A DNA stretch of 64,000 nucleotides from Gammaproteobacteria bacterium (GTDB taxonomy: Bacteria; Pseudomonadota; Gammaproteobacteria; GCA-001735895): positions 17,122 through 81,121 of the forward strand of contig JAOTXY010000004.1 in the NCBI GenBank assembly GCA_029862125.1. Direction: 5' to 3'. Positions within the stretch are counted from its first letter, which is position 1, and each line of letters begins with the position of its first letter. Positions 15,982 through 24,944 of the stretch are shown here, piece by piece. Below the pieces are notes generated by a model. The model saw nothing but the letters and a program-made list of their open reading frames with translations, was not told where the DNA came from and ran no database searches. The position numbers were made by a program, and so were the translations under genes.

Positions 15982-16811
15982 AGCTGAAGTTTGCCAAGAT
16001 GCATGGTCTCGGTAACGATTTTGCCGTTATTGATGCAATCAACCAGCCTTTTGAACCACGCCCGGAACTGGTGCGGCGCTGGGCGGACCGTTACGATGGC
16101 ATCGGTTTCGATCAAATGCTGATTGTTGAAAATCCGCATAGCGATGCTGCCGCGTTCAAGTACCGCATCTACAATGCCGATGGTGGCGAAGTTGCGCAAT
16201 GTGGTAACGGCGCACGCTGTTTCGCTCGTTTCGTACGCGAACAGGGTTTGACCGAACTGGACATTATTCCGGTGGAAACCAATACCGGGCTATTGAAGCT
16301 CGAAGCGATCGATGCAACCCGCTACCGGGTCGACATGGGCATACCATTATTTGAGCCTGCCGAAATCCCGCTGCGTGCCGAAAAGCGACAGGATTTATAC
16401 CAGACCGATTACGAGGGTCGCGAGATCACTTTCAGCGCGATGTCCATCGGTAATCCACACATGGTAATCCAGGTCGATGATGTTGATGCCGCCGGCATAG
16501 AAACGCTTGGACCTTACTTCGAAACCAGCCTGCTATTTCCCGAAAGAGCGAATATCGGTTTCATGCAGATCCTGGGACGCGATGCTTTTAAATTGCGCGT
16601 TTACGAGCGTGGGGTCGGCGAAACCCGTGCCTGCGGCAGCGGCGCCTGCGCCGCAATGGTCGCCGGGGTGCAGCTTGGCTTGCTCGAGCCGGTCGCAAAG
16701 GCGATATTATCGGGCGGCGAGCTCAAACTGGAATGGCAAGGAGACGCAAACCCCGTTATGATGACGGGCGAAACTGTAATGGTTTATCAGGGCGAAATCG
16801 ATTATGAGTGA
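15978..16811 (+). CDS. dapF: Diaminopimelate epimerase
   Basis: 277 residues, the expected length. DapF interconverts LL- and meso-diaminopimelate using two cysteines: here QCGNGARCFARF (first, as base/acid) and TRACGSGACAAMVAG (second). The N-terminus FAKMHGLGNDFAVID is typical. It overlaps lysA by four bases and the DUF484 gene by eight, so the four genes from lptM to DUF484 likely form one transcript. Confidence 0.97.
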   Translation: MKLKFAKMHGLGNDFAVIDAINQPFEPRPELVRRWADRYDGIGFDQMLIVENPHSDAAAFKYRIYNADGGEVAQCGNGARCFARFVREQGLTELDIIPVETNTGLLKLEAIDATRYRVDMGIPLFEPAEIPLRAEKRQDLYQTDYEGREITFSAMSIGNPHMVIQVDDVDAAGIETLGPYFETSLLFPERANIGFMQILGRDAFKLRVYERGVGETRACGSGACAAMVAGVQLGLLEPVAKAILSGGELKLEWQGDANPVMMTGETVMVYQGEIDYE

Positions 16812-17508
16812 ATTATCAGCTGAACCACGGCAATCCGATCTGACCGACGAATCAAAGGTCATTCAGTACCTCCGCGACAATCCCGAAGTGCTGATGGCGT
16901 ACCCGGAGGTTTTTTCCTCGTTGGCAATTCCACACAAGACCGGCGGCGCGACCTCGCTGGTGGAACGCCAGCTCAAACTGCTACGTGAAGAAAACCAGTC
17001 GCTGAAGTCGAAAATCGATGAACTGGTTGGCATTGCACGCGAAAACGAGGAGTTAAATCAGCGCTTTCATCGCCTCGCGCTGGAACTGATGAATACCGAT
17101 CAGTTACACGACATACTGGCCATGGTGCAGGACCAGGTGCAAACCTTTTTCTATACCGATTTCGTCTGTTTTCGGTTTCTACCGGGCATCAGCGAAGCCG
17201 GTAATATACTCGATGGGCTTTATCTCGATGGCGACAGCGGTATCGTCGACAGCGTCAAGCCCTGGATCGAAGCACGCAAGCCTGTTTGCGGCCAGCAGGA
17301 CGATAAAATCAATCAGCAGCTGTTCGGACCGGATATCCGCATCGGTTCAAGCGCCTTGATCCCGCTTTATCATACCGGCAATCTCGGCCTGTTATGCCTC
17401 GGTAGTGTCAATGCCGATCGCTTTGGCCTCAGCATGGGCACTATTTTTCTGCAGCAACTGGGCGAACTGGTCAGTAATCGTTTGAAAAGCCTGTTGCAGG
17501 CGGGGTAG
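16804..17508 (+). CDS. DUF484 family GAF-like protein
   Basis: 234 residues. An N-terminal helix (VIQYLRDNPEVLMAYPEVF), then a coiled coil (VERQLKLLREENQSLKSKI ...) and a GAF-like domain (DFVCFRFLPGI, SSALIPLYHTGNLGLLCLGS) match DUF484. The gene is nearly always found between dapF and xerC in Gammaproteobacteria, but its role is unknown. It is five bases upstream of xerC. Confidence 0.9.
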   Translation: MSELSAEPRQSDLTDESKVIQYLRDNPEVLMAYPEVFSSLAIPHKTGGATSLVERQLKLLREENQSLKSKIDELVGIARENEELNQRFHRLALELMNTDQLHDILAMVQDQVQTFFYTDFVCFRFLPGISEAGNILDGLYLDGDSGIVDSVKPWIEARKPVCGQQDDKINQQLFGPDIRIGSSALIPLYHTGNLGLLCLGSVNADRFGLSMGTIFLQQLGELVSNRLKSLLQAG

Positions 17509-17513
17509 CACGC

Positions 17514-18410
17514 ATGGATGAATATCTGGACCAGTTCATCCAGATGTTACGCAGCGAAAAGTATTACTCTCCACACACCTGCACTAACTACCGCCGCGAT
17601 CTGAACCAATTTCGAAAGTACCTCGCCAAGCAGGGTATCGAATCCTGGAAGCAGGCTGGTTATTCAGAAGTCACCGGGTTTGCCGCGCAGCGCCATCGGC
17701 AGGGACGCAAGAGCCGCACCATCCAGCGCGAACTATCCTCGATCCGCAGCTTTTACCAGTACCTGATCCGTAACTCGCTAGTCGCGAAAAATCCGGCGCT
17801 CGAAGTGAGTGCGCCAAAAAGCGACAGGCCACTGCCCAAAACCTGCGATGCTGAAACTATCGACCATCTACTGTCCGTCCACGACGACAGTGACAGGCTA
17901 CAGGTTCGCGACGTTGCTATTTTCGAATTGATTTATTCGTCGGGACTGCGCCTCGCAGAGCTGATTAACATCGACCTCGACGATATCGATCTGCCACAAC
18001 AACAACTGGTGGTCACCGGCAAGGGAAACAAAACCCGGCAACTTCCGATCGGCAGCAGGGCAGTTAGCGCGGTAAAAAAGTGGCTTAAACTGCGCCAGGA
18101 TTTTACCCGGGATAAACAACAGTCGGCGCTGTTCCTGAGTAAACAGGGTAACCGTATCTCCCCGCGCAACGTGCAAAGCCGGCTCAACCGCCTGATCCAG
18201 CGACAGGCACTCGACCAACATCTGTCGCCACATACCTTGCGCCATTCCTTTGCCACCCATATGCTCGAATCCAGCTCGGACTTGCGCGCGGTGCAGGAAT
18301 TGCTTGGACACGTCAATATCGCCACCACCCAGGTGTACACGCATCTTGACTTTCAGCACCTGGCCAGGGTTTACGATTCAGCGCATCCGCGAGCGAAGCG
18401 CAAGAGTTAA
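17514..18410 (+). CDS. xerC: Tyrosine recombinase XerC
   Basis: 298 residues. An N-terminal SAM-like core-binding domain (LRSEKYYSPHTCTNYRRDL) is followed by the catalytic domain with the full tyrosine-recombinase set: Arg in SSGLRLAEL, Lys in GKGNKTRQLP, His and Arg in LSPHTLRHSFATHML, His in ELLGHVNIATTQ, and the nucleophilic Tyr in VYTHLD. XerC works with XerD to resolve chromosome dimers at dif sites. Its place after dapF-DUF484 is the classic context. Confidence 0.96.
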   Translation: MDEYLDQFIQMLRSEKYYSPHTCTNYRRDLNQFRKYLAKQGIESWKQAGYSEVTGFAAQRHRQGRKSRTIQRELSSIRSFYQYLIRNSLVAKNPALEVSAPKSDRPLPKTCDAETIDHLLSVHDDSDRLQVRDVAIFELIYSSGLRLAELINIDLDDIDLPQQQLVVTGKGNKTRQLPIGSRAVSAVKKWLKLRQDFTRDKQQSALFLSKQGNRISPRNVQSRLNRLIQRQALDQHLSPHTLRHSFATHMLESSSDLRAVQELLGHVNIATTQVYTHLDFQHLARVYDSAHPRAKRKS

Positions 18411-18464
18411 ATCGCTATTACCGTGATTGCGGTTATGCTGGAGGAAACAGGAAAGCCGCTGTCT

Positions 18465-18492
18465 CCTTGTATTTATTTTATACTGCCCATAT
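18465..18492 (+). promoter_or_regulatory. Possible heat-shock (sigma-32 type) promoter for hslVU
   Basis: Upstream of hslV, CCTTGTAT (18465-18472) and GCCCATAT (18485-18492) resemble the sigma-32 -35 (CTTGAAA) and -10 (CCCCATNT) elements with a 12-base spacer. Known hslVU operons are heat-shock controlled, which fits. Proposed from sequence only. Confidence 0.45.
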
Positions 18493-18529
18493 ATGACAAT
18501 ACCTGCAGTGATTTCACCGGGATGGGATT

Positions 18530-19069
18530 TTGGAACAATTCGAAGGCACAACAATTCTTTCGGTACGCCGTGACAACAGCGTCGTAATAGGCGGTGATGG
18601 CCAGGTCAGCCTGGGAAATACCATCATGAAAGGAAATGCACGCAAGGTACGCCGTCTTTACAAGGACAAGGTTATTGCCGGGTTCGCCGGGGGCACTGCC
18701 GACGCATTCCTGTTGTTCGAGTTATTCGAAGGCAAACTTGAAAAGCACAATGGTCAAATGATTCGTGCCGCGGTGGAGCTGGCCAAGGAGTGGCGTTCAG
18801 ACCGCGCATTGCGCCGCCTCGAAGCCCTGCTTTGTGTCGCCAACGAGGACGCCTCGTTAATAATCTCCGGTAACGGCGACGTCATCGAGCCGGAAGATAG
18901 CCTGATGGCGATCGGCTCGGGTGGTGCCTATGCCCAGGCCGCTGCCCGGGCAATGCTCGACACCACTGAAATGAGCGCTCGCGAAATCGTCGAGAAGGGA
19001 TTGCAGATCGCCGGTGAAATCTGTGTCTTCACCAATCTCAACCATACCTTCGAAGCAATCGACTACTAG
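18530..19069 (+). CDS. hslV: ATP-dependent protease subunit HslV
   Basis: 179 residues of the N-terminal-nucleophile peptidase that forms a double hexamer capped by HslU. After removal of the short leader the active-site threonine (Thr7 or Thr8 in [10 protein letters not shown]) becomes the N-terminus. [20 protein letters not shown] and [10 protein letters not shown] are conserved. The start is TTG, nested in the N-terminal leader typical of the family (MEQ...GTT); no ATG fits. It is followed eight bases later by hslU. Confidence 0.96.
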   Translation: MEQFEGTTILSVRRDNSVVIGGDGQVSLGNTIMKGNARKVRRLYKDKVIAGFAGGTADAFLLFELFEGKLEKHNGQMIRAAVELAKEWRSDRALRRLEALLCVANEDASLIISGNGDVIEPEDSLMAIGSGGAYAQAAARAMLDTTEMSAREIVEKGLQIAGEICVFTNLNHTFEAIDY

Positions 19070-19077
19070 GTAACCCC

Positions 19078-20424
19078 GTGGACAGTAAATACATTGCGCA
19101 GTCACCTATGACCCCACGCGAGATTTCGCAGGAACTCGACAATCATATTATCGGCCAGGACAAGGCCAAGCGTGCGGTCGCCATCGCGCTGCGTAACCGC
19201 TGGCGCCGGCAGCAGGTCAGCGAAGAGTTGCGCAATGAAATCACGCCTAAAAATATCCTCATGATGGGGCCCACCGGGGTCGGCAAAACCGAAATCGCGC
19301 GTCGCCTGGCGCGACTCGCGAACGCACCGTTCATCAAGGTCGAGGCAACCAAGTTTACCGAGGTCGGTTACGTCGGTCGCGACGTCGAGTCGATCATCCG
19401 CGACCTGGTCGACGTATCGGTCAAGCAAATGCGCGAGTCAGAAGTCAGCCAGGTTCGACATCGTGCCGAAGACGCGGCCGAGGAAAAGGTGCTGGATGCC
19501 TTACTGCCCCGTCCGAAAGACTTTACCGGGGAGGCTGATACGGCAAGTGACAGCACGCGCCAGAAATTCCGCAAGATGTTACGCGAAGGCAAGATCAACG
19601 ATAAGGAAATCGAAATTGATTTGCAGCTGCCCTCGCTGGGCGTTGAAATCATGGCTCCACCCGGGATGGAGGATATGACTAATCAGCTGCAGGGGATGTT
19701 TCAAAATCTTGGTAACCAGAAAACCAAGACGCGCAAGTTACGCGTGGAGGATGCGCTCAGAATGCTGACCGACGAAGAAGCTGCGAAATTGATTAACGAA
19801 GACGAGCTGAAACTTAGCGCACTCGAAAACGCGGAACAAAATGGCATCGTTTTTATCGACGAAATTGACAAGGTTGCCAAGCGCGGGGAAACCAGTGGTA
19901 CCGACGTATCACGCGAGGGCGTGCAACGCGATCTACTGCCCCTGGTCGAGGGCTGCACGGTGTCGACCAAGGCTGGAATGATAAAAACGGACCATATTTT
20001 GTTCATCGCTTCCGGCGCGTTTCACGTTTCCAAGCCCAGTGACCTGATTCCCGAGTTGCAGGGGCGCCTGCCTATCCGGGTCGAGCTCTCGGCGTTGACC
20101 ATCGATGATTTCGTGCGCATCCTGCGTGAGCCCAACGCTTCATTGACCGAACAATACACCGCGCTGATGGAAACCGAGGGTGTCGGCCTGGTGTTCACCG
20201 ATAACAGTCTCGCACGCATCGCCGAAGTCGCCTGGCAGGTCAACGAAAAGCAGGAAAATATCGGCGCGCGCCGATTACATACCGTGATGGAGCGCCTGCT
20301 CGAAACGATCAGTTTCGAGGCCTCGGACATGGTCGATCAGACCATCACCATCGATGCAGAGTATGTTAATGAGCATCTCGGCGAACTGTCACTGGATGAA
20401 GACCTTTCGCAGTACATTCTCTGA
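19078..20424 (+). CDS. hslU: ATP-dependent protease ATPase subunit HslU
   Basis: 448 residues of the AAA+ unfoldase that feeds HslV. It shows Walker [10 protein letters not shown], Walker B FIDEIDK, the I-domain between them (about residues 110-245), and the C-terminal sensor/tail ending LSQYIL that docks into HslV. The pore loop region GYVGRDV is present. The start codon is GTG, so both hslV and hslU use non-ATG starts here. It ends overlapping the DUF971 gene by one base. Confidence 0.97.
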   Translation: MDSKYIAQSPMTPREISQELDNHIIGQDKAKRAVAIALRNRWRRQQVSEELRNEITPKNILMMGPTGVGKTEIARRLARLANAPFIKVEATKFTEVGYVGRDVESIIRDLVDVSVKQMRESEVSQVRHRAEDAAEEKVLDALLPRPKDFTGEADTASDSTRQKFRKMLREGKINDKEIEIDLQLPSLGVEIMAPPGMEDMTNQLQGMFQNLGNQKTKTRKLRVEDALRMLTDEEAAKLINEDELKLSALENAEQNGIVFIDEIDKVAKRGETSGTDVSREGVQRDLLPLVEGCTVSTKAGMIKTDHILFIASGAFHVSKPSDLIPELQGRLPIRVELSALTIDDFVRILREPNASLTEQYTALMETEGVGLVFTDNSLARIAEVAWQVNEKQENIGARRLHTVMERLLETISFEASDMVDQTITIDAEYVNEHLGELSLDEDLSQYIL

Positions 20425-20780
20425 TGAAACCAACCGAGATAAACCTGCATAAAGTATCGCGTGTGCTTGAACTTAGTTTCGAAGACGGATCGAGTTTTCA
20501 GTTACCGATCGAGTATTTAAGGGTTTACTCGCCGTCCGCCGAAGTGCAGGGCCATGGCCCCGGCCAGGAAGTACTGCAGGTCGGCAAGGAAGACGTCAAT
20601 ATTAACAGTATCGAGCCGATGGGCCACTACGCGGTCAAGCTCGCTTTCGACGACAATCATGATAGCGGAATTTATAGCTGGGAATATCTGTACGAGCTTG
20701 GTGTCAGCTATGATGAAAGATGGCAAGATTACCTGGACCGACTCGAGGCCGGGGGCCACAAGCGCCGCGAGAGTTCCTAG
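20424..20780 (+). CDS. DUF971 (gamma-butyrobetaine hydroxylase-like N-terminal domain) protein
   Basis: 118 residues of the small GBBH-like N-terminal domain: RVLELSFEDGSSFQLPIEYLRVYSPSAE (partly quoted), PMGHYAVKLAFDD, and HDSGIYSWEYLYELG. In GBBH this domain binds zinc, but the stand-alone version is of unknown function; it often sits between hslU and ubiE. Its one-base overlap with hslU shows co-translation. Confidence 0.88.
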   Translation: MKPTEINLHKVSRVLELSFEDGSSFQLPIEYLRVYSPSAEVQGHGPGQEVLQVGKEDVNINSIEPMGHYAVKLAFDDNHDSGIYSWEYLYELGVSYDERWQDYLDRLEAGGHKRRESS

Positions 20781-20783
20781 CGG

Positions 20784-20806
20784 ATCCCGCGGCCGGGTCG
20801 CGGGAT
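20784..20806. repeat. REP-like hairpin between the DUF971 gene and ubiE
   Basis: An 8-bp perfect stem ATCCCGCG / CGCGGGAT with a 7-base loop. It continues into GACAGT, and the same CGGGATGACAGT string occurs inverted near 24820-24835. The right arm includes the first ATG of the ubiE frame (20805). Confidence 0.6.
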
Positions 20807-21593
20807 GACAGTAACCGTCGAGCCTGATATGGTTCGATTCATGCAACAGAAATCAACCACCGACTTTGGCTTCGAAGAAATACCGGCTGCTGAAAAGCAG
20901 GGACGGGTAGGCGCGGTTTTTACCTCCGTGGCGCAAAAATATGACTTGATGAACGATGTCATGTCTTTGGGTGTGCATCACCTGTGGAAGCGCTTTACAC
21001 TCGAAATGTGTGGTTTACGCCCCGGACATAAAGTACTCGATCTCGCCGGCGGCACCGGCGACCTGGCGCTTAAAGAAGCGCGGATGGTCGGTGAATCCGG
21101 ACAGGTTGTTCTGGCTGATATTAATGCCGCGATGTTACAACGAGGGCGCGACCGAGTTATCGACAACGGCTTCGTTAATCGAGTCGAATCGGTGCAGTGC
21201 AACGCCGAGCTGTTGCCATTTGCCGACAATCACTTCGACTGCATCACCATTGCTTTCGGTTTGCGCAACGTTACTGACAAAGCCGCAGCGTTGGCCTCGA
21301 TGCAGCGCGTACTGAAACCCGGCGGTCGCTTATGTATACTCGAATTCTCGAAACCGGTTTACCAGCCGCTGGAAAAGCTTTACGACTTTTACTCCTTTAA
21401 ACTACTGCCGCGCATGGGCGAGTTTATTGCCAGGGATCGTGACAGCTACCGGTACCTTGCCGAATCTATTCGCATGCATCCAGACCAGCTCGCGCTAAAA
21501 CAAATAATCCTCGATCAGGGGGGTTTCGACGAAGTCGAGGTGCACAATCTAAGCGGCGGCATTGTTGCCCTGCATCGTGCATTCAAGTACTAG
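20805..21593 (+). CDS. ubiE: Ubiquinone/menaquinone C-methyltransferase
   Basis: 262 residues in the longest frame. UbiE methylates C-2 of the benzoquinol ring with S-adenosylmethionine. Motif [12 protein letters not shown] binds [36 protein letters not shown] and [14 protein letters not shown] are family hallmarks. The longest start, ATG 20805, lies in a palindromic repeat; the ATGs at 20829 and 20841 ([14 protein letters not shown]) agree better with E. coli UbiE and are more likely. Start of a ubiE-ubiJ-ubiB operon. Confidence 0.95.
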   Translation: MTVTVEPDMVRFMQQKSTTDFGFEEIPAAEKQGRVGAVFTSVAQKYDLMNDVMSLGVHHLWKRFTLEMCGLRPGHKVLDLAGGTGDLALKEARMVGESGQVVLADINAAMLQRGRDRVIDNGFVNRVESVQCNAELLPFADNHFDCITIAFGLRNVTDKAAALASMQRVLKPGGRLCILEFSKPVYQPLEKLYDFYSFKLLPRMGEFIARDRDSYRYLAESIRMHPDQLALKQIILDQGGFDEVEVHNLSGGIVALHRAFKY

Positions 21594-21608
21594 GCAGTTT
21601 CCTTTATC

Positions 21609-22265
21609 GTGCAAACTTCCGACAGCCCCAGCGCGACTCTTCTCGATTCAATCCAGAATTCATTGCTGGTGGCTGCAGAAATCGGCGGTAACCGGCTGCT
21701 CGAATTTGACGAAGTTGCGCTTAAGGGCTGCCACGAAATGCAGGGGCATTGCATCGCCATTGACATTACCGATATTGATTTTCAGCTCTACTGTCACCCC
21801 GGGAACTGGGGTATTCGCCTGAGCCGCAATGCTCCGGCGCGGGATGTGGACGCAACCATATCGGGGCGCATGATGGCCCTGGTCAATCTCGCATCACTGG
21901 ATGATAAGGTTTCGACCTCGATCCAGGAACGCGTCAGCTTTCAGGGAAATATCGCGCTCGCTCAAAAATTGCAAAAAATACTCGCAGGTCTCGACATCGA
22001 CTGGGAGGAGGCGCTGGCACAGCGCAGCGGCGATGTACTGGCGTTTCAGATTCATCAACGCACGCGTCACCTGGGAACCTGGCTGCGGCAAAGTGCAGAA
22101 TCCCTGTTGCAGACCAGCAGCGAGTACCTGCGCGAAGAGGCAGGTCTCAGCCCCACAGAGGTCGAGTTCGAAGTTTTTCAATCACGGCTTACCGAGCTCA
22201 AGCACGATGTCGCGCGCACCGAGGCAAGACTGCAGCAGTTGCTCGGGAAGATTCAACCGCAGTAA
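21609..22265 (+). CDS. ubiJ: Ubiquinone biosynthesis accessory factor UbiJ
   Basis: 218 residues. An N-terminal SCP2 sterol-carrier-like domain (LAFDE-like strands, FQLYCHPGNWGIRLS) is followed by a C-terminal helical coiled region (FEVFQSRLTELKHDVARTEARLQQLLG, partly quoted). UbiJ holds the lipid intermediates in the cytoplasmic Ubi complex with UbiK. The GTG start lies 15 bases after ubiE. Its stop overlaps the ubiB ATG by one base. Confidence 0.92.
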   Translation: MQTSDSPSATLLDSIQNSLLVAAEIGGNRLLEFDEVALKGCHEMQGHCIAIDITDIDFQLYCHPGNWGIRLSRNAPARDVDATISGRMMALVNLASLDDKVSTSIQERVSFQGNIALAQKLQKILAGLDIDWEEALAQRSGDVLAFQIHQRTRHLGTWLRQSAESLLQTSSEYLREEAGLSPTEVEFEVFQSRLTELKHDVARTEARLQQLLGKIQPQ

Positions 22266-23932
22266 TGCACAACCTGCTACGCCTGATCTCGATTAACTTC
22301 ACGTTGGCGCGTTTCGGCCTCGACCAGGTCGTTTTATCGCTTCATTTCTACCGCCCGCTTTACCTGTTGGGCAAGATTAATCCGTTTAACTGGTTTCGCA
22401 GTAACGACCTGAGCGAAGCCGAGCGCCTGCGTTTATGCATCGAATCCCTGGGCCCGATCTTCATCAAGTTTGGACAGATGATGGCGACGCGACGCGATCT
22501 GTTTGGTGATGAAATCACTGACGAACTAGAAAAGCTGCTCGACCAGGTGCCGCCATTCCCCTGGTACGAGGCACGCGACATTATCGAGCAGCAACTGGGA
22601 ATGCCGCTGGAAAAAGCTTTCAAGAAATTCGATGAAAACGAAATCGCCTCTGCTTCAATTGCGCAGGTGTATGCTGCTCAACTGCCTGATGGTCAGGAAG
22701 TTATTGTAAAAATTGTACGCCCCGGGATTGAAAACAGGATTCGCCAGGATATCGAAGTCTTGTTGCTACTGGCAAAGATGGCTGACCGCTACTGGGATGA
22801 AGCGAAGCGGGTCAAACCGATTCAAATTGTACGCGAATTTGAAACCACGATCTTCAACGAGCTCGACCTGGTTCGGGAAGCCGCGAATGCAAGTGAACTA
22901 CGTCGTAATTTCGAGGGCTCACCCGATCTTTACGTGCCGTTTGTTCACTGGGAATATTGCCGCTCACGGGTCATGGTGATGGAGCGTATCCACGGCATCC
23001 CGGTAACTGATATCAAGCAGCTTCGTGCACACGACATCAACTTCGAGGTTTTGTCGCGCAAGGGCGTAGAAATCTTTTTTACCCAGGTGTTTCGGCACAA
23101 CTATTTCCATGCCGACATGCACCCCGGCAATATCTTCGTTGCATCCGGCAAGCCCGAAGACCCCAGGTATATCGCGGTTGATTTTGGCATCATGGGATCT
23201 TTGTCGACTAGCGATCAGCGCTATCTCGCAGAAAATTTCGCAGCGTTTTTTAATCGGGATTATCGACGGGTTGCCGAACTTCACGTCGATTCTGGCTGGG
23301 TTGATCATGACACCCGTATCGATGAGTTCGAAGCTGCAATACGCAGTGTTTGCGAACCCATGTTTGAACGCCCGCTGGCAGAAATTTCTTTCGGCCAACT
23401 GTTGTTGCGTCTGTTTCAGACAGCACGCACATTTAACATGGAGATTCAACCCCAGCTGCTGCTGCTCGAAAAAACATTTCTACATATCGAGGGAATCGGT
23501 CGGCAGTTATATCCCCAGCTTGACCTCTGGGATACGGCTAAACCCTTCATCGAGCTATGGCTTTCAGAGCAACTCGGTACACGCGCCCTGATCAAGGGTC
23601 TCAAGAAAAACCTGCCCTACATCGCCGAGCATTTGCCCGACCTGCCCCAGCTCGCCTTCAAGGCACTAGACCGGATTGCAAATGATGAGCTCAGGGTAGA
23701 ATTGCGGTCGCGCCAGATAGATGATTTGAAACGGGAGATTCGCCAATCCAACCGGCGCAGTATTCGCGCCATCATCGGTGCCAGTTTTGTCATTAGCGCG
23801 TGCATCATCCTGGGCCTGGACGGCCTCGCGCCAATCATGGTTGGGAGTGGACAATTGATCGTGCCACTGCTGAGCGCGGCCCTTGCAATACCCGGGATTT
23901 ACCTGCTAATCAGCAGTTATCTCGACAATTAG
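22265..23932 (+). CDS. ubiB: Ubiquinone biosynthesis kinase-like protein UbiB
   Basis: 555 residues of the ABC1/ADCK atypical kinase family. The KxGQ motif IKFGQMMATRRDLF, the A-rich loop SASIAQVYAAQL, the lysine of QEVIVKIVRPGI, the HADMHPGNIF catalytic loop and the AVDFGIMG metal-binding loop are all visible. Two C-terminal hydrophobic helices (AIIGASFVISACIILGL and IVPLLSAALAIPGIYLLI) anchor it to the membrane. It supports ubiquinone synthesis with UbiJ. It ends converging, by four bases, on the minus-strand gene that follows. Confidence 0.95.
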   Translation: MHNLLRLISINFTLARFGLDQVVLSLHFYRPLYLLGKINPFNWFRSNDLSEAERLRLCIESLGPIFIKFGQMMATRRDLFGDEITDELEKLLDQVPPFPWYEARDIIEQQLGMPLEKAFKKFDENEIASASIAQVYAAQLPDGQEVIVKIVRPGIENRIRQDIEVLLLLAKMADRYWDEAKRVKPIQIVREFETTIFNELDLVREAANASELRRNFEGSPDLYVPFVHWEYCRSRVMVMERIHGIPVTDIKQLRAHDINFEVLSRKGVEIFFTQVFRHNYFHADMHPGNIFVASGKPEDPRYIAVDFGIMGSLSTSDQRYLAENFAAFFNRDYRRVAELHVDSGWVDHDTRIDEFEAAIRSVCEPMFERPLAEISFGQLLLRLFQTARTFNMEIQPQLLLLEKTFLHIEGIGRQLYPQLDLWDTAKPFIELWLSEQLGTRALIKGLKKNLPYIAEHLPDLPQLAFKALDRIANDELRVELRSRQIDDLKREIRQSNRRSIRAIIGASFVISACIILGLDGLAPIMVGSGQLIVPLLSAALAIPGIYLLISSYLDN

Positions 23933-24654
23933 CACTGCGCCCGGGTAAAGTTTTTATTCAGGCGCTTGCCATGCTTGTAACCCTTCCAATAGGCCGATTT
24001 AACTTCTTCGCGGTATTCTTCCGGGATTGATAGCAGATATTCATTGTAATCCCGATTGAAAACCTTCTCGTCTTCGCAAAATTTGCGTTTGTAGGCAAGT
24101 TGACCGGTCAACTCGGCAATACGTAAATGACGGAATTTCGGATCCTCGGGTGGCAGCTCTTCCTTGACCTCTTCGACCTCGGGCCTGGCCGTACTCTCAT
24201 CTTCGACAACATTGTCGTCAGCGGGCTCTTCGCTACGAAGACGTGAGCGCGTCAGGCGTTCACATTCATCCGTCGACAATAACGGGGTTTCCTCTTTACT
24301 CTTATCGAAACCTTCCTGAAAAGCGTCACGCATGGGATCGCGACTTTCCTCGGGCATCAACTGAACGCGCTGGGTAAACTCCGCGAGTACGCCGGCCTCA
24401 CCACACTGCAAACGCGAATAGCTAAGGGTGCCAAGAGTCCTCGACAGGTTGACGATGGTGCTGGTTGCATTTTCGAGCGCCGCTGCATCGACTTCGGCAC
24501 CGTCCTCGGAAGCCTGTTGGCTGAGCTCGTCAATCGCCTTATCGATGATCACCATGATCGAGTTCAAGCCCTGGTCGAGTAACTCGGCCCGAGCAGAAAA
24601 TGACAGGCTCGACAGGATAAATAATACAAGCAGTAATTTTAAAGATTTCATCAC
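23929..24654 (-). CDS. Secreted protein with two tandem TIGR02301-like repeats
   Basis: 241 residues with an N-terminal signal peptide (SLKLLLVLFILSSLSFSARA). Residues 69-131 and 179-241 are homologous to each other: Leu-x-Tyr-x-Arg-x-x-Cys (Cys84, Cys193), then Pro-Glu-Glu-x-Arg (101-105, 211-215), then a Gly-containing helix, then a final Cys (131, 241). An acidic linker joins them. The repeat resembles TIGR02301, a short periplasmic family with two conserved Cys. Probably each unit has a disulfide, since the pair C-C spacing is 47-48 in both. Function unknown. It converges on ubiB. Confidence 0.7.
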   Translation of the reverse strand: MMKSLKLLLVLFILSSLSFSARAELLDQGLNSIMVIIDKAIDELSQQASEDGAEVDAAALENATSTIVNLSRTLGTLSYSRLQCGEAGVLAEFTQRVQLMPEESRDPMRDAFQEGFDKSKEETPLLSTDECERLTRSRLRSEEPADDNVVEDESTARPEVEEVKEELPPEDPKFRHLRIAELTGQLAYKRKFCEDEKVFNRDYNEYLLSIPEEYREEVKSAYWKGYKHGKRLNKNFTRAQC

Positions 24655-24686
24655 TTTACCGTAATCTGCTGATAGTCAAGATTAAA

Positions 24687-24827
24687 TCATGGATCACACA
24701 CTTCATCCAGTGCCCAAAGCCCCTCATTTTTGCGCTGCATCACAATTTCGAGGATAATGCGGCGTCTTTCAGGCCGTATCACCGAATTGAAACACCGAAT
24801 CGCTTCCTTAATGGTACCGCCCCACTG
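24687..24827 (-). other. Short open frame, possible gene remnant, in the gap before rimO
   Basis: The 24655-24944 gap has no long ORF. On the minus strand one frame stays open for about 46 codons and ends with a protein-like stretch (TIKEAIRCFNSVIRPERRR ... MQRKNEGLWALDEVCDP). It has no good start, and its upstream end runs into the repeat string CGGGATGACAGT. A decayed gene is possible; I have no family match. Confidence 0.2.
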
Positions 24828-24944
24828 TCATCCCGGCGACAACCTCGACAACAGCAATTGCATCCCAGCAAGATGCTGTTTGTTCAGGATTGATAGCAAA
24901 TCGCTGCCGGAAAGCAAATTCTTTTTACCGCGGCAGATCCGGGA

